This document shows positions 21,173 to 31,170 of a DNA stretch of 64,000 nt, piece by piece (positions within the stretch are counted from its first letter, which is position 1; every line of letters starts with the position of its first letter). This DNA is from Corythucha ciliata (lineage: Eukaryota > Arthropoda > Insecta > Hemiptera > Tingidae): NCBI GenBank assembly GCA_038030265.1, contig CM075941.1, forward strand, positions 1,612,001 through 1,676,000, written 5' to 3'. Position numbers and translations under genes: made by a program. The notes under the pieces are model-generated. The model worked only from the letters and a program-made list of their open reading frames with translations. It had not been told where the DNA came from and ran no database searches.

Positions 21173-23145
21173 AGTCAGCATCACTGTACGCAATCAGCTG
21201 TTTTGGCCTCCCATGTTCGTATATGAGACAGAAGTCCAACGTGCCTTTTATCTGAAGATACGTTTTACTTCCCCCCAGGAAATATCAGTTGGGCTCTCAA
21301 CGTCTTGCGCTATGGTGCTCACTGCATAAGCCAAGTCGGGTCTTGTCCTGGAAACGAGAAAAATAAAGCTGCCAACAGCTTCTCGGTAGGGGGTCGTCCG
21401 GTCCAAGGGTTTTCCTTCTCTTTTAACCGTTTGCCCGCCTGCTTCTGCGGGTGTCCTCACAGGTTTACAGTCGGTCATACCGAACTTATCCAGCAATTTT
21501 TCTGTGTAGGCCTTTTGATCAAGAGTGATTTTTCCGTCATCGCTACAGTTTGATGTCTATTCCGAGATAATAATCAGGTGTCGAAACTTTGATTTCAAAT
21601 TAGGCTTTTGAACACTCAATAAGGCCCGGTGCACACTTGCGTTTTTTAAAGCTGCGGTGCCGCCGCCGCGGTGGTTGACTTGCGGCACATTTTGCCTAGC
21701 AACATCAATACATAGCATTGAAAAATGCAACAGAGGCCTCTTTTAACACACGAAGTGTGAAGCTTTGTACCTTTTAAACCACTTTTAACCCGAACAAAGG
21801 TCTTAATCACTTACTAATTGACAATATTATAAGGACTAATATATCCCAAGATGTATAGCTTTGGCTATATCAACGCCAATTCATTTCTAAAAAGTGTAAA
21901 GAGCTTCAATCGAGTGGATATACATTTTGAAATTCGATTTCCCTCCAACTACTTATTTGAAAGCGGTGCCGCGACTAGAAAAACCGCACGTGTGCATGGC
22001 TTCATAGCAACTAATGAATTTTAAGACAATACAGAACGCCAGAGTGGTGCCACCGCGGCGCCGCAGCTTGGAAAAACGCGTGCACTGGGCCTTAATCGTT
22101 CTACGTCGGTCCTATCCGTGCCGGCTATGAGGCCATCATCAACATAACAGACAACGACGATCTTATTTCCATTTTTAAGGTGATTGGAAAACAGACAAGG
22201 ATCCGATTCCGACTGGACTAATTGCTGTTTTTCCATAAACTGCAGGAATCGGTGGTTACAACACCTTGGACTTTGTTTAAGACCGAATAGGCTTCTTTTA
22301 AGCTTCCACACCCTCCCAGAGCCATCGTCGTATCCTTCGGGCTAACAAACGAACACCTTTTCCTTGAGAAAGCCATATAAAATTGCTGTCTTCACATCAA
22401 ATTGGCGCGTGTACAAGCCTTCATTAGCAGCAACACTGATGGCTGTCCTCACAGTTTCAAGTCTCGCCACAGGACTAAGCTGTTCATCATAGTCGATTCC
22501 CTTCTGCTGAGAAAATCCTCTTGCTACGAGACGAGCTTTAAGGCGCTGGACTGTCCTATCTGAGTTTAATTTTTCACGCAGAACCCATCGGCTTCCGATT
22601 ATTTTGGCTCGCGCAGGCGGCTTTAAAAGCTCGAAGACTTCGTTTTCCACTAGGAATTCCATTTCTTCATCCATAGCTTCACGCCAGGGGGCTGATGACA
22701 AGGCTTCTTGGACACTCATCGATTCTTCAGCGACATAGACAAATTCTTTGAGGTGGTCTGGTGGCTTTACTTGCCTTCCAGAACGAGTCACAACCCTGTT
22801 CTCGCTTGGGCTTTCAGATTCCATTCCACCGGTTGCAAAAGAAGCGTTTTCTGATTGAGCTGATTCCATTTTGGTCGCATCGGTGGGCTCATTCTCCACT
22901 GTTTCCTCTGGCGCTGTCCCAATATCGATTTCTCCCTCTGAATCGTTGAAGGTGTCGTCCCTGTTGAATGCTAGAGGTATCGTGACACGCGTTTCCGAAG
23001 AGTTCGAAGGTGTGAGCACCTTCAAATTCAGCTCAAATAATCCATTTTCGAGCTTTCCGACGACAATAGTTTTTCTTGCTTTCATAAAAGCGCATTTAGA
23101 ACCATTGGCTTTGAAAGTTACTCGTTTCTTAAGCGTTTGACTCAC
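21173..23145 (-). pseudogene. Copia reverse transcriptase (interrupted)
   Basis: The 22342-23145 frame opens with LSVSQTLKK (protease to pre-integrase junction) and runs to the polymerase start: PWREAMDEEMEFL, GSRWVLREK, RLKARLVARGFSQ, and YDEQLSPVARLETVR. The next frame (22021-22330) has KRSLFGLKQSPRCC and the catalytic VVVCYVDDGLIAG box. After the MITE, 21500-21620 is frameshifted, then 21248-21496 shows LDKFGMTDC and SRTRPDLAYAVS. A further frameshift near 21245 leads to a YSDADY-type RNase H start. At least three frame breaks; dead copy. Confidence 0.88.
21621..22093. mobile_element. 473 bp MITE inside Copia, AAT duplications
   Basis: The termini AAGGCCCGGTGCAC and GTGCACTGGGCCTT are inverted, with AAT at 21618-21620 and 22094-22096. 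The inverted inner segments CTGCGGTGCCGCCGCCGCGG and CCGCGGCGCCGCAG strengthen the hairpin. A 3 bp duplication fits the PIF/Harbinger type (inference). Confidence 0.78.
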
Positions 23146-23188
23146 CGAGAGTAGGTTTTTACCGATGTCTGGTACGAACCATGCGTTA

Positions 23189-23545
23189 TTAATTTCTACT
23201 GGGATCCTTTTTTTGTCCTATTAGAGCTTCCATACGAATTATGCCTTCACCTTGTGCCTTAATTGTGGAGTTGTTGCCCACGGTCACTTCCACGGGTTGA
23301 GGAAACGGTCGATAAGACTCAAACCAGTCCTTGCAATGACTCATGTGGAGTGAAGCACCACTATCAGCTATCCAATACTGATCGTTCGTTTTGATTTCAG
23401 CCGAGAAACACAACAGACTTACGACGTTTGCCTTAGGTTTTGATTTCGATGGGCATTTAGCGGCAAAGTGGCCCAATTCGTCGCAAATGAAACATTTTAT
23501 TTGATTTGTCTTCCCGACTTTTCGGACTTATAAGACTCGGAGAAG
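23189..23545 (-). pseudogene. Copia gag zinc knuckle and protease
   Basis: From about 23520 down the frame reads a basic stretch, CFICDELGHFAAKC (CX2CX4HX4C nucleic-acid knuckle), then a short linker and YWIADSGASLHMSHCKDWF, whose DSGA is the aspartic protease active site. It ends with a GQKKDP tail out of frame relative to the next segment. The upstream gag is missing. Confidence 0.85.
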
Positions 23546-23551
23546 TAAGAC

Positions 23552-23733
23552 TTGTCTTAGGCCATGTGGTTGATTTCTCATATTTGGTTTTGTTATTTAA
23601 ATTAGTAATTATGTGTAATTTTTACAATGTTTAGAGCCCTGAGGATGCTAGGATCATAGCGAAACGTAGGCGAGAATAAATAATTGAAGACTTCGACGGG
23701 TGTTTTGGATTTTTCTTCTTAACTATATTGACA
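23552..23733 (+). mobile_element. Penelope-like 3' end, solo copy
   Basis: Plus-strand sequence nearly identical to the complement of 3950-4130, starting ACTTGTCTTAGGCC and ending AACTATATTGAC before a long T run. Only the 3' untranslated part was inserted, typical of 5'-truncated retroelement copies. It carries the hammerhead-like core. Confidence 0.82.
23639..23664 (+). ncRNA. hammerhead-like core, second copy
   Basis: CTGAGGA, hairpin GCTA/TAGC, GAAA in the same spacing as 4012-4037 on the minus strand; both copies keep the core exactly. Cleavage site not identified. Confidence 0.45.
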
Positions 23734-23737
23734 TTTT

Positions 23738-23760
23738 TTTTTTTTTTTTTTTTTTTTTTT
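23738..23760 (+). repeat. poly-T run
   Basis: About 23 T residues next to the Penelope-like 3' end. Confidence 0.95.
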
Positions 23761-25960
23761 GCAATTCTGACCACACTGCGCTCCTTCCGGACTCCAGTGC
23801 TCTCGCTATTCCTTCCTCAGTTAGTTGTATTGTGCAGGAGCTCGAGAAATGTTCCTTGGCTCTGGGCCTCCACGATACAAATAAACGATAAGAAAAATAC
23901 ATCTTTGTGAGTCTCTGTGACTCACATGCGCTCACGTGCACCCGTCAGAAAGGGGCCTTAGTGATGGACTCTCGATCTCGAACTTGTTGCTTCATTTCGA
24001 TAGTTCGATTTGTTCCTGGTAGTTACTTCATATCACTTCTTTGCTTCAAGTCAAGTTAAGTTCTTCAGTTACTTAAGTTAAGTACTTTTTTTTTCAGTCG
24101 ATAGTTTCGATTCCCAGTCGTGACAGTAAATTTTTATTTTTAAACCAAATCGAATAAAGCCTTTGCAACGGTTAGATTGATGTCATCTAGGATATTTACA
24201 CGGGATATACAAATCAATATGCACGTTTAATGACGTACCTACCAATATACATGAAAAACAAACAAGAAGAAGAGGATAACAAACTAAATAAATAAAATAA
24301 AACCGAGAGGAAAGCACGAGCGAGCTGTAGGTGATGCAGAGATACAGAATAACATTATTTTTTATAGACTCTAACAGCGTAAGCAAAAGATTATATTTCA
24401 AACTTTGCAAACCATCACGGTAGAATAATTTGTTTATCCCCACCCCCCTAAGGCAATTTGCTTTATTCGAAGCCTTAAAAAGATGTTGAATTTCCGGAAC
24501 AATGATCAAAAGGAACGGAAATTGTGAGGTCGACAGGACATATTTTTTCACCAGGTTGATTTACACGGACGTCGACGACTGATTCAATTTCATTAATTCG
24601 AATTTGGTGACTCAAAGAAATGAGAAGACCAATTAGAGGTTATTCTTATTTCCCTTTTTCGAGGGTTAGTTTTGAAAGGAAAAGTAAATTTATCTTCAAT
24701 TTGATTACCGATTGTGACAGTTCTGTGAATGGAAACATCAAGCATTGTTGTGAAACCGCCCAGGAAACTTATTGTTTCATTTTATAATTATGAAGTAATC
24801 AGTTGACAGTAGAAAGTTTACAAAAATTTAATAAACTCGAAGATCAAATGTCAAAAGGGCATAACTTGTGTATAAGAAGAAGAGGAGGAGCGAGGAAGCA
24901 AGATAAACTTTGTTGGTTGAATCACTATACTGCTAGTGGAATTCTCCAAAAATTAATTAGCGAAGAGACGGGTGTCGGCCATTCGCCTTATCTTAAAAAC
25001 CGAGTTCCCACTTTTCCCACAATAGCTCAGCTTTTCACTGACAGGAAAACGGAAAATATAGAGACAGTCTGTTTGTGACAATAACACCTGTCGATTCTTT
25101 TTTCCTAGAAAAAAAGTTTGATTTTTACTTTGTATGTACTTCTCCCTCGCTTCTTACCGCAATTCCCTCGCAGGAACAACTGTTAGCATAAAAAACACGA
25201 TGAAATATTGCAAGCAATAATATTGCATGTATGTCTTTTTAAACTTCCGGTCATTACCGGTAAAAGAGCATTTCGATATTAATAAATATTTGGGAACCGA
25301 TTAATAAATATTTGCCAGAACCTTTGTAAGGGCATGGGTAGACGGGAAACGAAAATTACACACTAGTGGTGGATTCAAGGGAGGGACCACAGGGGCTATG
25401 ACCCCTCTCTTAAATGAATGTAATGATCAGATAAATATAATCAGAGCAACATCCCAAACTCTAACGAGAGATTGTCACCTTCTCGAATTTTAGGGTCAAA
25501 GGTTCTGGTCTGGTGGCGGACGTGATTGACAAGTCCCCCGAACGATGCTAAACAGAAAAATACATGGCCTTAAACGGTCCAGAAATGATGATGTTCGTAT
25601 CAGCCAATTTTATTGACTCCAGGGTCACTTAGTACGAGGGGACGGAAACAAAAACAACCGAAAGTGTATGGTTGTCAAGGGGCGTCTTAAACAGCTACCT
25701 AGGCCACTGAGCTGCCGAGAGAGGTCCATATGCATCGAGATTCTTCCTTTTGAACTACAGGGCTGTCCGCAGGAGATTTCGCGTGCAGGTGGTTGAAAAC
25801 AGTGGGATGATTCTTCTGATTGAATTTTTTTTAAAATTTTTCTCAATTTTCGGATTCCCAGTATGAAGAAACCCCAAAATAGTAAGGTTTAGTCACCGAT
25901 CAAATTTGCTTATAAGAGAGGCTTGTAAAATTGTGTGTTTCGCTCTACTAAAAATTGTTT
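23761..25960. other. No gene; possible hAT end at 25366
   Basis: ORFs at 24183-24551 (minus), 24803-25078 (plus) and 25625-25846 (minus) have no recognisable motifs. Near 25366-25415, AGTGGTGGATTCAAGGGAGG and a complementary GACCCCTCTCTTAAA resemble decayed hAT terminal sequence. Confidence 0.4.
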
Positions 25961-26600
25961 AACAGTCATTCACTGCTTAAAAATAGCCTAACTGTGGCAA
26001 TTGCCATCATAAAAAGAGCTAAACTGACTGGAATCACGCGCCAAAAAGGTAAAACTGACGATTACCGCATTGCAAACAGCTGAACTGACTGCATTAACAC
26101 TCTGAAAATTGCCAAATTAGAAATTACTGCTCTGAAAATAGCCAAACGGACCTGAAGCGCACTAAAAATGACTAAGCTGACGCTTCATGCAGCCCTGAAA
26201 ATGGCTAAACCTACCATTTGCGCGCCAATTCACACGCCAAAAATGGCCAGAGTGATTATTCGCGCTTCTTGCTTGATACGGACTGTATTCGCGCTCGAAA
26301 AACTGCTAAACTGACTATTCACACACCCTGAAAATGACTAAACAGCTGATTCCCGCCCTGAAAAGTGATCATTCGCGTGCTAAGAATCCACGCTTTTGAC
26401 TTTTGATACGACTATTTATGGCACTGAAAAATGGCAAAAATGACGATTCGCACATTAAAATGGCTAAGAGCTAACTGGCGTTTCATGCTCTAAAAATGAC
26501 AAAACTGACTTTACAAGCCTTGAATTCGCGCTCTAAAAATGCTTGAACAGGCGATTCCTTCACTTATTTGAGACTAAACAAGAAAATCGCTGAATCGCGG
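25960..26600 (-). repeat. Minisatellite B, reverse orientation
   Basis: Degenerate ~30-40 bp units of the form AAAAATGGCTAAACTGACGA plus TTCGCGC. It is the complement of the 28.7-30.3 kb array. The unit length varies and divergence is high. Confidence 0.75.
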
Positions 26601-27150
26601 CTTAAATGGAGAAAAAATAGCTAATTCATCGATAAAATTGATAAGTGCTGAAGTGAGGAAAACGATAATTCGCGGATTCAGTCGATAAAACGTCAATTCG
26701 CGGCTTCGTGTCAGAAAATCGAAAATAATTCGCTGATCTGCGGCCGAATTTCAGAAAAAGCGTTAGGTAATTCGAGGTGAAAATGGGGGGGGGGGACTCT
26801 AAATTATTCGTTGATAAAACGTAGAAAAATTCATAATTAGTGGCTGAACTGAGGAGAAACGCGAACTTGCGGCTAAAATAAAGCAAAAAGGGCTAATTGT
26901 GGGGGGTTAATTTGAGAAAATTTGCTAATTCATAGAAATTTTGAGAAATCAGGAAATAAACACGAAATCACTGCAAAATGTAAATAAACCGTCAATTCGT
27001 GGCTAAAATGTTGAAAAATCGCTCAACTGACAAAAAGTCGCTAATTTGTGGCTAAAATTGGGGAAAAATCGGTAATGCACCGATAAAATTGAGAAGAAGC
27101 GCTGAAGTGTGGAAAAAATTCTAAATAAGTTATTTTTTTCAGATGGATAT
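26600..27150 (+). repeat. Minisatellite A
   Basis: Degenerate ~30 bp units around AATTCGCGGCTAAAATTGAG and AAAAACGCT. The same monomer family occurs at 28140-28400, 30780-31170, 34370-35610, 47600-48850, inverted at 48850-49460 and 57800-59210, and forward at 59940-60700. Confidence 0.75.
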
Positions 27151-27218
27151 AATGAATAGATCTGTCGCCGGTATTTTAATTAATAAATTAATTAGACTGA
27201 TGTTATCCTGACGACGAT

Positions 27219-27385
27219 GGAAGGGCATAGCCCAACACGATTCGAGTTTCGAGAAAAAATGGCTCCCCGGCGGGATTTGAACCCGCAACCTCTGGATTAC
27301 CAGTCCAGCGACGCCTATGGGAGTCGTACTCCGAGGGATAAGCTAAGTCGAACCCCACTCGAATCGTGTTGGGCTATGCCCTTCC
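27219..27385 (-). mobile_element. tRNA-derived SINE with 29 bp terminal inverted repeat
   Basis: The minus strand contains a tRNA-like 3' half: stem/loop GGA-CTGGTAA-TCC (anticodon position GGT), then B box GGTTCAAATCC and GGGGAGCC. The A-box half is degraded. The ends GGAAGGGCATAGCCC (27219) and GGGCTATGCCCTTCC (to 27385) are part of a perfect 29 bp inverted repeat, which the other SINE copies do not have at their heads. The tail TTTTTTCTCGAAACTCGAAT is shared with the copies at 33958 and 59600. Confidence 0.7.
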
Positions 27386-27410
27386 GGGAATTTTTGACTA
27401 AAAGTGAGGC

Positions 27411-28101
27411 TAGGTTTCGTTTACGTGCAATTATACAATTTCAAGAGCGTTTCTGAGCGTCGTAATTGAGTTGGGAAATCGGCATTTCCAAGAGCTTTCA
27501 TATTCTCCTCGATATAGCAATTTGGGTTCACCGAAAACGCTAATTATCAACGTTGGAATTGTATGCTCAATTGCCACTCAACGGTAAAAAAACTCCTTTT
27601 TGGACGAGCTCCCAGTACACCCTATTCTCCTGATACGAAAGATTCAAAATTGTCAATTTATGACGTGATAAAAGGGGCGAAGTCGTCGATTTTGACATGT
27701 TTTTGTAACGAATCATGAAGAGAATCGAGGAGACCAACGTCGAGGCGAAGACCAAGCTCTCTGCACATTACATTTCCCTGAAACAATAGACCGAGAATTG
27801 CCGCAAACCCCGAAAAAAGGGGTAAAATCGTTGTATTTGAACCGTTTTGGTCTCCATAATTGATTAGAAGAATGGAGAATGTGCTAGGAGCTTGGTTCCG
27901 GAGAAGTTCTTATATAGCTTCTAAGGTTTCGTTAATACGTGCAATTTTACAATTTCAATAGTGTTTTTCAGCGTTTTAATTGGGTTGGGATCGGAATTCC
28001 GCATTTCCAGGAGCGTTCGATATCCTCCTCGATAGCAATTTGAGCTCACTTACAATTAGAACGCTAATTATCGACGTTGGAGTTTTATGCTCATTTAAGC
28101 C
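27411..28101 (+). repeat. Two direct repeats of ~170 bp
   Basis: 27411-27576 and 27925-28101 are diverged direct copies, sharing GTGCAATT(A/T)TACAATTTCA, CTCCTCGATA(T)AGCAATTTG and GCTAATTATC(A/G)ACGTTGGA. The offset is about 514 bp. No gene between them. A C run follows at 28119-28130. Confidence 0.65.
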
Positions 28102-28139
28102 AATAACACGTGGGGGTTCCCCCCCCCCCCACGTTTAAT

Positions 28140-28700
28140 TATTAAAGGAGTGCTAGTTCGCAGCAAAAGTATAGAAAAAGCGGTATTGTGATGCTAAAAT
28201 TCAGAAAAACGCCAATTCATGGACGTTACATGTGATAAAATCATAAAACCCGCTTGATTACGGCTAAAACTTAGCCAAACCGCTATAATTCCCGCCTAAT
28301 ATTGGTGTCAAACGCTCATACGCATGCTAAAATAGAAACATTCGTGGCTATAATATAGCAAAAAGTGCTTGTTAGCAGCTAAAATGGACATTTACTTGAC
28401 AGTTCATAGTGCGAAATTGACAGTTTTGAACGATGAAATTGCCAGTTTCTAGATCTCGACTGTTTCCGGTGAAAGGGGCTTAGAAACCGTCAGTTTCCAA
28501 AATCCCTTGACGCAGTTTCTAGGAATAAAATGGGCTGATTCGAGGAGAAATTGACAGTTTGTGAGGCGAAATTGGCAGTTTTAGAATGATATCGATATAT
28601 AGTTTAGACGACGAAATTGACAGTTTTGAATGACGAAATTGGCCTTCATAGGACAAAATTGACAGTGTGTGTGCGGCGTTTGGTTATTTCGGAGCACGAA
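28140..28700 (+). repeat. Minisatellite A then GAAATTGACAGTTTT variant
   Basis: 28140-28400 has A-type units; 28380-28700 has related units of the form GACGAAATTGACAGTTTTGA. Confidence 0.65.
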
Positions 28701-30370
28701 TCGTCAGTTCAGCCATTTATAATGGCCCGGAATGGCTTTTTGGCCATTTTAAAGGCGCGAATCGTCATTTCAGCCATTTTTATAGCGTGAATTGACTATT
28801 TCCAGGGGACGAATCGTCCGTAAAGTTAATTTTAGGGCGCGAACGGTTAGTTTAGCAATTTATAAGGCATGAATCGCTACATTCACCATTTTTCGAATGG
28901 TTCGAACGAGAAAAAAATTGTTTTTAGTTAGCGTAGTGAAATCCGTGAAATTGCTTTTTTTAGGTCCAACCAGCAGCAAGTCACATTAGGCATTTTAATG
29001 GCATGAATCGTCAGTTAAGGCACTTCCAAGATGCAAACTATTAGTTCTGCTATTTTTAGGGCACAAATCGACTGTATTTTCAGCCATTTTCTAAGCGTGG
29101 TGACTGAGTTTGTCCCCATTTTTGCCCTACGAATGGTACGCTCCGCCATTTAACTGGCACGAATTATCACGTTTAGCCATTTTCAGGGCGTGATTTGCCG
29201 ATCAAGCAATTTTATAGCAATTTATAGTTTCAAATCAAATCAAAAGGTTTATCCAGTCCATGAGTTGCATGTAGCTAATGCTGGTTGGTGGTGGGAAGGG
29301 GTTCGGTGAGCACGGCCCACGCTCGGTGCGCAATCGCAAATGACCAGTTTATCGCTCAAAGGGCGCAAATAGCCCTGTTTGGCCATTTTTTTTGGTGCAG
29401 ATAGCCACTTCGAAGGCGTGAATCGTCTGTTTAGCCTCTATAGAGAACAAACGATCAGTTAGGCCATTTTTAGACCGTGAATTGCTGGTACGAGTAGTGT
29501 ATAAGCCATTTACTGGGCGTAAATAGCCAGTTTTTAAGGCCAGGATCGTTAGTTTAGACATTTTCAAGGCGTAAAGGCTCAGTATGGCTATTTCTGACGC
29601 GCGAATGGCTAATTTTGCCATTTTCAGGACTTGAATCATCTGCTTAGGGATTTTCAAAGTGCGAATTGTCCGTTTAACCATACATCGTAGGCCGCATTGA
29701 GTCAGTTTTACCAATTTTATAGGGCGTGAATAGCCAGTTTGGGGTAATTTTAACGCTGCCAGTATGGCCATTCCTAGAGCATGAATCCGTCATTTTAGTC
29801 TATTGTATGTTACGAACCCAGTTTTGACATTTTCATTGCGTGTGTTATTAGTTTAACCATTTAGAGAACGCAAACAGTCGGTTCTGCCATTTTTTAAGGT
29901 GCGAATAGTCCGTCGCGCCATTTATGGGGCACGAATGGTCAGCTTGCCATTTCGAGGGCGCAAATTGTCAGAATAGTCATTTATAGAGAGTGAATAGCCA
30001 GTGTGAGATTTTCAGAGCATGAATCGTAAGTTTTTCTATTTTAGGGTTCGTAAAGTCTGTTGGGCCATTTATAATAAGCGCGAATCGTCAGTTTCGCTTT
30101 TTTAACGGCGCAATTAGTCCCACCAAGGCAACGCCCGAATGGTCAGTTTGGGCATTCTTGGCGCGCAAATGGTTGATTTTAGAATATTTAGGGCAGGACT
30201 TGTCTGTTTGGGGATTTGCGGAGCGTGAATTGTTAGTTTGCCCATTTTTAGAGCGCGTTACGACAGCTTGGCCACTTTTAGAGCGGGAATGGCTAGTTTT
30301 AGCTAGCTGCAGCCATTTTCATAGCGGGATTTATGACCTATTCATGCATTTTCATGGCTGCACGAGCCAG
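28700..30370 (+). repeat. Minisatellite B, forward
   Basis: About 45 degenerate units of roughly 30-40 bp around GGCGCGAATCGTCAGTTTAG and CCATTTTTAG. It has no selfish coding capacity; long ORFs through it (for example 29349-29771) are by-products of the repeat. A 100 bp non-repeat insert lies at about 29232-29340. Confidence 0.8.
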
Positions 30371-31170
30371 TACGCTCATTCCTCCTTTGAAAAGGCGTGA
30401 AATCCCGTGAAATTGGTTTGTCTTAAGAAAGCCAGCCCCACGAAATTTGTTTCTGACGTCCCAGAAAGTGCCAAACCGGCAAATTTGGTTATTGAAGTAG
30501 CCAAAACCACGAAATTTTTCGGTTTTGCGGTGTTTTCAATCCGTGATATTTGGACATCGAAAGTGTCTAATGAGCGGAATTGCATTCATGAAGAGTCAAC
30601 CCGGTGCAAATTGGCTTTTTAGGGAGTCAATTCTGTGCCATAGGCTTTTTGAGCGAGGAAAACCTTTGAAATTCGTTCTGAGAGCAATAATCCACAAAAT
30701 TTGGAATTTGAATTGATCTGCGAGAGAGGGGGGGGGCTCATGAGCTTAGGGCTAAGCCCCTCTAAACATTTTACCTTAAATTCGCACCTGGGTAACTCGC
30801 GGCTAAAATAGAGATAATACGCTAATTCACATGACTAAGGAGTGAAGGAAAACGCTTAAGAATTGAAAATACGTTAATTCACGGCTAATTCTGAGTGAGA
30901 CAAACCGATAACTCCCGTCTAAAATTTGAACAAATAACTCGATGGCTACTAAAATGGAGAAAATTCGCGGATAAATTGCACAGGAATGCGCCCATTCACT
31001 TGCTGAAACGGAGAAAAACGAAAAATAACGGATTAATTTTGTGAAAATCAGCTAACTAACGGCTAACATTGAGGAAACGCTGTGATTCGCGACTAAAATT
31101 GATAAAATAATTCGCTACAGAAATGGAGAAAACGCATTTTACAAGTTTGTGGCTGAAACTCAGAATAAAT
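30370..31170 (+). repeat. Variant D units then minisatellite A
   Basis: 30390-30720 has units like GAAATTGGTTTTGTTAAG-type and GTCAACCCGGTGCAAATTGG, shared with 44160-44633. A G run and GGCTAAGCCCCTCTAAACAT at 30728-30775 are shared with 50720-50770. 30790-31170 returns to A-type units. Confidence 0.6.

Larger units (their letters stand above)
21173..23545 (-). mobile_element. Copia retrotransposon remnant lacking integrase
   Basis: Minus-strand Copia coding region. In order from 23545 down: a gag zinc knuckle (CFICDELGHFAAKC, about 23455-23500), protease (YWIADSGASLHMS, about 23340-23375), a joint stretch with LLSVSQ, a polymerase linker with VVTRSGRQVKPP, and the reverse transcriptase. The integrase domain that should lie between protease and reverse transcriptase is missing. 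A 473 bp MITE interrupts the reverse transcriptase at 21621-22093. The 3' end stops at the duplication of the hAT MITE. No LTRs recognised. Confidence 0.85.

Noticed and set aside
24183..24551. 122-residue Leu/Tyr/Phe-rich minus-strand frame as a membrane protein
   Set aside because: Composition follows AT-rich DNA; no conserved motif or neighbouring coding support.
27259..27335. Functional tRNA-Thr gene
   Set aside because: A-box half is degraded and the unit is embedded in a SINE with inverted repeat ends.
29349..29771. 140-residue minus-strand frame
   Set aside because: It runs through minisatellite B and repeats the same short peptide (for example LKMAKLTI-type) with variation; a by-product of the tandem repeat.
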